45,950 bases of DNA from an uncultured Blautia sp. (GTDB lineage: Bacteria; Bacillota; Clostridia; Lachnospirales; Lachnospiraceae): assembly GCA_900551075.1 (NCBI GenBank), contig URVB01000028.1, positions 1 to 45,950 on the forward strand. Direction: 5' to 3'. The notes under the pieces are model-generated. The model ran no database searches. It was not told the DNA's origin and was given only the letters and a program-made list of their open reading frames with translations. Position 1 is the first letter of the stretch, and each line of letters starts with the position of its first letter. The translations under genes and the position numbers were made by a program. Below, piece after piece: positions 15,181-22,195 of this stretch.

Positions 15181-16275
15181 ATGTATAAAACAAGTAAAAG
15201 AGTATTGGCAATCATTATGGCAGCAGCTATGGCAGCAGGAAGCAGCAGCCTGGTTATGGCGGCAGATGAAGCAAGCGTAAATGTGGATACCAGGCAGGCG
15301 GCAGAGAATAATACCTGGGAAATGGCGGGTGATCCATCCGGGTATAAGCTTCATTGTTACTGGCCGGCACCGGATACCTTCTTTGACAGCTATGTATTAG
15401 AGGGTCTGCAAGCATTTGAAAAGGATTACGGAGTAGATATTGACTGGATGGTAGGAACAGAGTGGACGCAGGATATTGAAAATCAGTCTGTGGAAGCTAA
15501 GATTGCGGAGGGTTATGATCTGTTCCTGATCTTTGGAGCGGATACATCCGGTGCAAACGCTCTTTATCAGGAAATCTATGATGCAGGAGGACAGGTTGTC
15601 AATTATGCGGGACTTATGGATGATCCCCAGCAGTCTGCAGCAACCCTGGCTTCTGATGTATATGTTCAGGCTTATAATTCTGCAAAGAATTTGATCGGCC
15701 TTATGGGCGAAGAGGGAGAAATTATCAATGTATTGGAGAATTTAAGTGATGTAAATACGCAGAAGAGACAGCAGGGTGTAGAAGATGCAGTTGCAGAATA
15801 TGAAAATGTCTCGATTGCCCAGACAGTTGCAGATATTGCAACCGTTGATGAAGGATATGAAAAGATTTCTGATGCCCTGACAGCGAATGCGGGTGTAAAA
15901 GGCATTATCACAACCGGCGGTACATCCTCTCAGGGTCTTGCAAACGCTTTGTCCGATTACTATGGAACCAATCCGGATGCAGAGCATATTTTTGCAGGCA
16001 GCATGGACCAGTCCAATGAAGTTATGAGTGCAATTGAAAACGGTGAAATTGACTATACGGTAGCACAGAACGGCTGGGCTATGGGTTATGTTTCTTCCCT
16101 GATTCTCTGCATGTTAAAAGACGGATGGGAAGCAAATGAATTTGGTGAATTTATTGATACGGGATATATTTTTATCAACAAAGATAATGCAGAAACATGG
16201 CAGGCGGACATCGAGGCAAAGGCAGCAGAGCTGATTGGTTCTCTGGAAACAGATTGGTTTAAAAAAGCTGAATAA
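15181..16275 (+). CDS. Sugar-binding protein of the ABC importer
   Basis: This 364-residue extracellular solute-binding protein of the periplasmic-binding-protein type I class matches ribose/xylose-type receptors. Features are GYDLFLIFGADTSGANALYQEIYDAGGQVVNYAG, INVLENLSDVNTQKRQQGVEDAV and VKGIITTGGTSSQGLANAL. Residues 1-27 form a signal peptide ending in SSLVMA followed by ADEAS, a standard signal peptidase I site. There is no lipobox cysteine, although Gram-positive binding proteins are normally lipoproteins. It would therefore be released or held by other means. The GGAGG site is 6-10 bases before the ATG. Hairpins flank the gene. Confidence 0.87.
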   Translation: MYKTSKRVLAIIMAAAMAAGSSSLVMAADEASVNVDTRQAAENNTWEMAGDPSGYKLHCYWPAPDTFFDSYVLEGLQAFEKDYGVDIDWMVGTEWTQDIENQSVEAKIAEGYDLFLIFGADTSGANALYQEIYDAGGQVVNYAGLMDDPQQSAATLASDVYVQAYNSAKNLIGLMGEEGEIINVLENLSDVNTQKRQQGVEDAVAEYENVSIAQTVADIATVDEGYEKISDALTANAGVKGIITTGGTSSQGLANALSDYYGTNPDAEHIFAGSMDQSNEVMSAIENGEIDYTVAQNGWAMGYVSSLILCMLKDGWEANEFGEFIDTGYIFINKDNAETWQADIEAKAAELIGSLETDWFKKAE

Positions 16276-16341
16276 GGAGTATCAGGTATTTATTTTATAA
16301 ACTTAATGTTATTATGCCAAAACCATGTATCTGGAATATAG

Positions 16342-16366
16342 TCCTCAGGGGAAATTCCCCTGAGGA
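16342..16366 (+). other. GC-rich hairpin after the binding-protein gene
   Basis: TCCTCAGGGG (16342-16351) pairs perfectly with CCCCTGAGGA (16357-16366) around a 5-base loop, in a 258-base gap inside the operon. No T-run follows. Such stems after binding-protein genes often stabilise the upstream mRNA; that role is inferred. The rest of the gap shows no gene. Confidence 0.55.
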
Positions 16367-16533
16367 GTCCCCACAATGATATTTCCGTACATATCACAGA
16401 ATTTTGTAACAGTGACAGAGGATTTTAATGGCTTAGAATATTACTAACAGGTCATAGTAAGAGATTTCATATACCATCTGATTATGGCAATTAGATAAGA
16501 TAAAAGGCAGTCAGAATTGACGGAGGATAACAT

Positions 16534-18045
16534 ATGCTTGAACTGAAAAATATTTCAAAATCGTTTCCAGGTGTAAAAGCTCTTCAGAATATTTCCGTTA
16601 ATTTCCACAACGGCGAAATCCACGCGATCTTGGGTGAGAATGGAGCTGGAAAAAGTACTTTGATGAAGATTATCTGCGGAATTTATCAGGCAGATGAGGG
16701 TGAAGTCGTTATGAACGGTAATACCCTCCACTTAAATGGCTATAGCGATGCCGTAAACCATCATATCAGTATTGTGAACCAGGAAATTAACTTAATACCA
16801 AACAGCAGCATTGCAGAAAATATCTGTCTTGATAAGCTTGAGAGATTTACTAAGGCTGGTTTTGTAGATTGGAAAAAAGTGAATGAAACAGCAAAAACCT
16901 ATATGGATATGGTAGGGCTGGAATTTGATCCGGCCACACCGGTGCGCCATTTGAGTGCGGCACACAAACAACTGATTCAGATTGCAAAGGCTTTGAGTAC
17001 GGAGGCAGAGGTTTTAATGCTGGATGAACCTACTTCTTCTCTTACACAATATGAAGCGGATATCTTGTTTGGAATCATGAGGAACCTGAAGGAAAAAGGC
17101 GTTGCAATGATCTTTGTCTCCCATAAATTGGAGGAGGTGCAGATGGTCTGCGACAAGATTACGGTATTCAGAGATGGACAGTTGGTTGGAACAGAACTGA
17201 TCGAAAACGTAGACAGAGGCAAAATGGTCAGGATGATGATCGGCCGGGAAAGTCTTTTGGCATATAAAGGCCGTCTGGATGCAGAGGATAATGAAGCAGC
17301 ACTGAAGGCAGTGAATATCGGTTCTAAATATCATGGATTCCACGGATTGAGCTTTGAGGTGAAGAAAGGAGAAATTCTCGGCATGTATGGACTGGTAGGT
17401 TCCGGCCGTACAGAGCTTATCCGCACCATTCTCGGAGTGGATCCTATGAGTGAAGGGGAAGTTTATGTCTGGGGCAAAAAAGTAAAATTGAACAGTCTTT
17501 CCCAAAGTCTTCATAAGTATCAAATAGGATATGTAACGGAAAACAGAAAAGAAGAGGGACTGTTCCTGGCCAATTCTGTGGAAATGAATATTTGTATGAA
17601 TTCCCTGGAGAAATTTTATAAGAACGGAATTCCGCTGATCAGTACAAAAGCAGAAAAGGAAAACGCCAAAGCTTTTGTAGAAAAGCTGGAAATCAAAACA
17701 CCGAAGCTCAGTACGAAATCAGGCAGCCTTAGCGGAGGAAACCAGCAGAAGGTTAGTATTGCAAAATGGCTTTCTGCAAACTGCGATATCATAGTTATTG
17801 ATGAACCTACGGTAGGTGTGGACATCGGTGCGAAGGAATATATCCATGACCTGATATGGGATTTGGCTAAGAAAGAGCAAAAAGCGGTCATTCTGATTTC
17901 CTCGGATATGAATGAAGTGATCTCCTTATCCAGAAGAATGTTAATTTTTAAGGAAAAGCAGATTGTAGCTGAGCTAAAGGGAGAAGAGTTTTTTGAGCAG
18001 CCCGGTGAAGTGATTTCAGCAAAAATAGGTGAATATTTTATTTAA
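16534..18045 (+). CDS. Sugar ABC transporter ATP-binding protein (RbsA type, two ATPase domains)
   Basis: This is a 503-residue fused ATPase powering the importer. The first domain has Walker A GENGAGKST (34-42), a degenerate signature LSAAHKQLIQIAKAL and Walker B VLMLDEPTSSL. The second has a degenerate Walker A (GLVGSGRTE), an intact LSGGNQQKVSIAKWL and Walker B IIVIDEPTVGVDIGAKEYI. This split is typical of RbsA/XylG/MglA proteins. It starts after a GGAGG site and ends 17 bases before the mutarotase gene, so the metabolic genes are co-transcribed with the transporter. Confidence 0.93.
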   Translation: MLELKNISKSFPGVKALQNISVNFHNGEIHAILGENGAGKSTLMKIICGIYQADEGEVVMNGNTLHLNGYSDAVNHHISIVNQEINLIPNSSIAENICLDKLERFTKAGFVDWKKVNETAKTYMDMVGLEFDPATPVRHLSAAHKQLIQIAKALSTEAEVLMLDEPTSSLTQYEADILFGIMRNLKEKGVAMIFVSHKLEEVQMVCDKITVFRDGQLVGTELIENVDRGKMVRMMIGRESLLAYKGRLDAEDNEAALKAVNIGSKYHGFHGLSFEVKKGEILGMYGLVGSGRTELIRTILGVDPMSEGEVYVWGKKVKLNSLSQSLHKYQIGYVTENRKEEGLFLANSVEMNICMNSLEKFYKNGIPLISTKAEKENAKAFVEKLEIKTPKLSTKSGSLSGGNQQKVSIAKWLSANCDIIVIDEPTVGVDIGAKEYIHDLIWDLAKKEQKAVILISSDMNEVISLSRRMLIFKEKQIVAELKGEEFFEQPGEVISAKIGEYFI

Positions 18046-18062
18046 AAACAGGAGATGTAAAG

Positions 18063-18386
18063 ATGCAGAGATTTGGAGAGGTCATAAAGGTTAAACCGGA
18101 GAAATATGAAGAGTACAAAAAGCTTCATGATAAAATTTGGCCGGGTATTGTAGAAAAGCAAAAAGAGGCAAATATGCAGAACTTTACGATTTTTTACCGT
18201 GATGGATATCTTTTTAAATATTTTGAATATGTCGGCAATGATTATGAAGCAGATATGAAGAAATTGGCTGCTGATGAGGAAAACCAACGTTGGCTGACAT
18301 TTACAGATAATTGCCAGACACCTGTAGATGGTGTGCAGGAAGGTGAGTGGTGGGCTCCAATGGAAAATATTTTTCATATATTATAA
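18063..18386 (+). CDS. L-rhamnose mutarotase family protein
   Basis: This 107-residue single-domain protein of the RhaM/DUF718 family catalyses interconversion of alpha and beta anomers of a sugar. Typical features are RFGEVIKVKPEKYEEYKKLHDKIWPGI, NFTIFYRDGYLFKYFEYVG and the C-terminal WWAPMENIFH. The His in KLHDKIWP and the Tyr in the YLFKYFEY segment correspond to the expected active-site area. Since the operon encodes a lyxose-type isomerase, its sugar may be lyxose or a similar 6-deoxy or pentose sugar, not rhamnose. Confidence 0.85.
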   Translation: MQRFGEVIKVKPEKYEEYKKLHDKIWPGIVEKQKEANMQNFTIFYRDGYLFKYFEYVGNDYEADMKKLAADEENQRWLTFTDNCQTPVDGVQEGEWWAPMENIFHIL

Positions 18387-18404
18387 AGAAAGAAGGCAAA
18401 AATT

Positions 18405-19097
18405 ATGAAACGATCAGAAATTAATGCTGCAATTAAATGGGCAATCGGGCTTTTGGACAAAAACAATTTTAAATTGCCGCGTTTTGCATACTGGACAATG
18501 GAGGAATGGAACCGGAACAAAGATCATATCGATACCTTGCGTGAAGTAATGGCCGGCTGGGATATTACGGACTTTGGAAGCGGCGATTTCGATAAGATCG
18601 GCGCAATTCTGTTTACTATCCGTAACGGCAAATTGGGAAAGCCGGGTACAGGTTCTCCATATGCGGAAAAAATCCTGATTTTTAAAGAGGGGCAGCGGCT
18701 GCCGGTACACTATCATATTGAAAAAACAGAGGACATTATCAACCGCGGTGAAGGTACCATGGAGATGCGTTTCTATCTCAGAAAAGAAGATGGAAGCGTG
18801 GATTATGAAAGTGATGTGACCTATTACAGCGACGGCATTCCATGTGTGGCAAAAGCAGGAGAGCCTGTTTATATTACAAGAGGAAACAGCGTGCGCCTGG
18901 ATCCGTTCGTAAATCATACCTTTGGTGCAAAAATGGGAGATGGACCGCTGATCAGCGGTGAGGTTTCCAAGGTAAATGATGATAATACGGACAATTATTT
19001 TGCAGAGCCTACCGCGCGGTTTGCCGATATTGAAGAGGATGAGCCGGTTTTATATCCGCTCTGCAATGAGTATGAGAAATGGTTTCCGAAAAACTGA
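18405..19097 (+). CDS. D-lyxose/D-mannose-type ketol isomerase (cupin)
   Basis: This 230-residue cupin sugar isomerase is of the D-lyxose isomerase family (E. coli z5688-like), which converts D-lyxose to D-xylulose and D-mannose to D-fructose. The metal site is visible as VHYHIEKTED with His102, His104 and Glu109, plus His171 in PFVNHTFG, close to the spacing reported for the E. coli enzyme. The opening MKRSEINAAIKWAIGLLDKNNFKLPRFAYWT is typical. The start has a GAAGG site. It lies between the mutarotase and the epimerase genes. Confidence 0.85.
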   Translation: MKRSEINAAIKWAIGLLDKNNFKLPRFAYWTMEEWNRNKDHIDTLREVMAGWDITDFGSGDFDKIGAILFTIRNGKLGKPGTGSPYAEKILIFKEGQRLPVHYHIEKTEDIINRGEGTMEMRFYLRKEDGSVDYESDVTYYSDGIPCVAKAGEPVYITRGNSVRLDPFVNHTFGAKMGDGPLISGEVSKVNDDNTDNYFAEPTARFADIEEDEPVLYPLCNEYEKWFPKN

Positions 19098-19130
19098 TGT
19101 TAAGGCTGGAGGACAGGAAAGGTACCGCAT

Positions 19131-20021
19131 ATGAATAAATTAGGTGTATTTATTAACTTTTGGGAGAAAAACTGGGACTGTGATCATGCAAAATATATTC
19201 GTAAGACCGGCAGGCTTGGATTTGATGTCCTTGAGTTTCAGGCGCAGGCGTTGCTTGATATGACAAGGGAGCGCATGCTGGAGCTGAAAAAAATTGCAGC
19301 AGAAGAAAATGTGGAATTGACCTACAGTCTGGGTCTTGATCCCCGTTATGATGTTTCCAGTGCTGACGAAGCAGTTCGTCAGGGCGGAATTGAATATCTG
19401 AAAAAAATCGTAGAAAGAGTTGGCTTCATGGATGGAAAAATCATTTCCGGTGTCAGCTATGCCGGCTGGGGCTGTGTTCCCAAAGAAGATCTGTCCGGAA
19501 ATAAAGAGCCGATTGTAGAGCGTTCGGTTGATTCTATGAAAAAAATCGTAAAAACAGCAGAAGACTATGGTGTTACATATTGTGTGGAAGTTGTAAACCG
19601 TTATGAAGGCTGCATTTTAAATACGGCGGCTGAAGCCATGGATTATATCAAACGTGTAGATGCACAGAATATCGGCGTGCTTCTTGATACTTATCATATG
19701 AATATTGAGGAAGACAGCTTCAGTGATGCGATTCATCTGGTCGGAGACAGGCTGTATGGCCTGCATACGGGAGATAATAACAGACGCTGCCCGGGAAGGG
19801 GACATATCGATTTTGACGAAATTTTCCGTGCGCTGGCAGATATCCATTATAAGGGACGTATTGTCTCGGAGCTCTTTGTAGCCAGAGGAGGTGAGGTTGG
19901 CCGTGATATCTGTGTGTGGAGAGATCTGGAGAGGGATTTGTCCGAAGCTGCTTTGGATGCGGAGGCTGCCCGTTTGCTTGCATTTGAAAAGGGAATGCTG
20001 AAAAAATATCATATGGTATAA
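19131..20021 (+). CDS. D-tagatose/D-allulose 3-epimerase family protein
   Basis: This 296-residue TIM-barrel enzyme of the AP endonuclease 2 superfamily inverts C3 of ketoses. The metal ligands can be placed at Glu153 (CVEVVNRYEG), Asp186 (LLDTYHMNIEE), His212 (LHTGDNN) and Glu247 (SELFV). These are one residue off the well-studied Pseudomonas cichorii D-tagatose 3-epimerase ligands. PGRGHIDFDEIF is conserved with that family. It is the last gene of the operon and is followed by a terminator. Which ketose is used cannot be decided from sequence; with the upstream isomerase, D-xylulose/D-ribulose or D-fructose/D-allulose are candidates. Confidence 0.85.
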   Translation: MNKLGVFINFWEKNWDCDHAKYIRKTGRLGFDVLEFQAQALLDMTRERMLELKKIAAEENVELTYSLGLDPRYDVSSADEAVRQGGIEYLKKIVERVGFMDGKIISGVSYAGWGCVPKEDLSGNKEPIVERSVDSMKKIVKTAEDYGVTYCVEVVNRYEGCILNTAAEAMDYIKRVDAQNIGVLLDTYHMNIEEDSFSDAIHLVGDRLYGLHTGDNNRRCPGRGHIDFDEIFRALADIHYKGRIVSELFVARGGEVGRDICVWRDLERDLSEAALDAEAARLLAFEKGMLKKYHMV

Positions 20022-20034
20022 CGGAACGGATGAG

Positions 20035-20083
20035 AAGGCTTTTGAAACTGACTGAATGGATGTTGGTTTCAAAAGCCTTTTTT
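20035..20083 (+). terminator. Terminator of the rare-sugar operon
   Basis: AAGGCTTTTGAAAC (20035-20048) pairs perfectly with GTTTCAAAAGCCTT (20066-20079), followed by TTTT. Confidence 0.92.
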
Positions 20084-20125
20084 CATATATTTCTTCTAAA
20101 TTTGGTGGAATGCGGGCAATTTTTG

Positions 20126-20134
20126 TGCTATAAT
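20126..20134 (+). promoter_or_regulatory. Extended -10 promoter of gyrB
   Basis: TGCTATAAT is an ideal extended -10 element with no good -35 hexamer. It is 120 bases before the gyrB start. Confidence 0.6.
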
Positions 20135-20170
20135 AAATTGGTATCAGTATGTCTATAAATGGCAATACAA

Positions 20171-20222
20171 AAGGCAATCGGGCTTTTATCTGAGAGGGGA
20201 TAAGGGGGAGCCCGGATGCCTT
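20171..20222 (+). other. Structured 5' leader of gyrB
   Basis: A long stem forms from AAGGCA (20171-20176) with TGCCTT (20217-20222), then CGGGCT (20179-20184) with AGCCCG (20209-20214), then TTATC (20186-20190) with GATAA (20199-20203). It lies wholly within the transcribed leader, is not followed by a T-run and ends about 20 bases before the AGGAGGG site. I do not recognise it as a known riboswitch or leader family. Confidence 0.55.
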
Positions 20223-20254
20223 GTTAATATATAGAGAATAACAGGAGGGAACAC

Positions 20255-22180
20255 ATGGGAGCAGAAAATACAGAGTACGGAGCGGATCAAATCCAGATTC
20301 TGGAAGGGTTGGAAGCCGTACGCAAAAGACCGGGTATGTATATTGGAAGTACATCCAGCCGGGGACTTCATCATCTTGTGTATGAGATCGTGGACAATTC
20401 CATTGATGAAGCATTGGCTGGTTTTTGTACGGAAATCCAGGTAATCATTAATCCAGACAATTCCATTACAGTTATTGATAATGGACGTGGCATTCCTGTT
20501 GGAATAAATCATAAGGCCGGTATTCCGGCAGTAGAGGTGGTATTTACAATTCTTCACGCAGGCGGCAAATTCGGCGGCGGGGGATATAAGGTATCCGGTG
20601 GTCTGCATGGTGTGGGTGCATCTGTTGTAAATGCTCTGTCCGAATGGCTGGAGGTTACGATTTATAATGAAGGGAAAATTTACAGGCAGAGATATGAACG
20701 GGGACATACGATGTATCCGCTGAAGGTTTCAGGAACCTGTGCTCCCGACAAATCCGGAACGACGGTAGTTTTTTTACCGGATAAAGAAATTTTTGAAGAA
20801 ACCGTTTATGATTATGATATCCTGAAGCAGCGTCTTCGGGAAATGGCCTTTCTTACCAGGGGTCTGAAGATTACATTGAAGGATACCCGTGAAGGAATGG
20901 AAAGAGAGAAAGCTTTTCATTATGAAGGCGGTATCCGCGAGTTTGTTGCCTACCTGAATAAGAGCAAAGAGGCTTTATATCCGGAGATCGTTTACTGCGA
21001 GGGTGAAAAGGATGGAGTTGTTGTGGAGGTTGCTATGCAGCACAACGATTCCTATACAGAAAACAGCTATGGCTTTGTCAACAACATCAATACGCCGGAG
21101 GGCGGAACCCATATCATGGGCTTTCGGAATGCGCTGACAAAGACATTTAATGATTATGCAAGAAAGAATAAGCTTCTCAAGGACAGTGAGCCGAATTTGA
21201 GCGGTGAGGATATCAGAGAGGGGCTGACAGCAATTGTCAGTGTTAAGATAGAGGAACCGCAGTTTGAAGGACAGACGAAGCAGAAGCTTGGTAACAGTGA
21301 GGCAAGAGGCGCCGTTGATTCTGTTGTGAGCAGACAGCTTGAGATTTTTCTGGAGCAGAACCCATCCGTAGCAAAGGCTACAGTAGAAAAATCTGTTCTT
21401 GCACAGAGGGCCAGGGAGGCAGCACGTAAAGCACGGGATCTGACAAGAAGAAAATCGGCTCTGGATGGCATGTCTCTGCCAGGCAAGCTTGCCGATTGTT
21501 CAGACAAGGATCCTGCAAATTGTGAAATTTATATTGTAGAGGGCGATTCTGCGGGAGGTTCCGCGAAGACAGCCAGAAACCGTGCAACGCAGGCTATCCT
21601 GCCGCTTCGCGGTAAAATTCTGAACGTTGAAAAAGCACGTTTGGACAAGATATACGGAAATAAAGAGATCAAAGCAATGATTACGGCATTTGGTACAGGT
21701 ATCCATGAAGATTTTGATATTACGAAGCTCCGTTATCACAAAATTATTATTATGACGGATGCCGATGTAGATGGTGCGCATATTGCAACGCTTCTGCTCA
21801 CCTTCCTGTATCGATTCATGCCGGAGCTGATCAAACAGGGGTATGTGTATCTGGCACAGCCGCCTCTTTATAAAATAGAAAAAAACAAAAAAGTCTGGTA
21901 TGCGTATGATGATCCGGAGCTTGCCAGAATCCTGGAGGAAATCGGCCGTGACGGTAATAACAAGATTCAGCGTTACAAAGGTCTGGGTGAAATGGATGCT
22001 GATCAGCTTTGGGAAACGACTATGGATCCGGAGAAGAGAATTCTTCTCAAGGTTACTATGGATGAATCCGCTACGTCGGAAATTGATTTGACTTTTACCA
22101 CCTTAATGGGCGACAAAGTAGAGCCAAGACGTGAGTTCATCGAAGAAAATGCGAGATTTGTAGAAAATCTGGATATCTAA
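20255..22180 (+). CDS. gyrB: DNA gyrase subunit B
   Basis: This is the 641-residue ATPase subunit of gyrase, which introduces negative supercoils. The GHKL ATPase region has EIVDNSIDEALAG, VIDNGRGIP, and KFGGGGYKVSGGLHGVGASVVNALS. The transducer domain follows, then the TOPRIM domain with YIVEGDSAGGSAKTARNR and IIMTDADVDGAHIATLLLTF. The C-terminal QRYKGLGEMDADQLWETTMDP contacts GyrA. Length is normal for the short (non-gamma-proteobacterial) GyrB. AGGAGG is 5-10 bases before the ATG, and gyrA follows after 15 bases. Confidence 0.97.
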   Translation: MGAENTEYGADQIQILEGLEAVRKRPGMYIGSTSSRGLHHLVYEIVDNSIDEALAGFCTEIQVIINPDNSITVIDNGRGIPVGINHKAGIPAVEVVFTILHAGGKFGGGGYKVSGGLHGVGASVVNALSEWLEVTIYNEGKIYRQRYERGHTMYPLKVSGTCAPDKSGTTVVFLPDKEIFEETVYDYDILKQRLREMAFLTRGLKITLKDTREGMEREKAFHYEGGIREFVAYLNKSKEALYPEIVYCEGEKDGVVVEVAMQHNDSYTENSYGFVNNINTPEGGTHIMGFRNALTKTFNDYARKNKLLKDSEPNLSGEDIREGLTAIVSVKIEEPQFEGQTKQKLGNSEARGAVDSVVSRQLEIFLEQNPSVAKATVEKSVLAQRAREAARKARDLTRRKSALDGMSLPGKLADCSDKDPANCEIYIVEGDSAGGSAKTARNRATQAILPLRGKILNVEKARLDKIYGNKEIKAMITAFGTGIHEDFDITKLRYHKIIIMTDADVDGAHIATLLLTFLYRFMPELIKQGYVYLAQPPLYKIEKNKKVWYAYDDPELARILEEIGRDGNNKIQRYKGLGEMDADQLWETTMDPEKRILLKVTMDESATSEIDLTFTTLMGDKVEPRREFIEENARFVENLDI

Positions 22181-22195
22181 TCAGGAGAATAAAAG

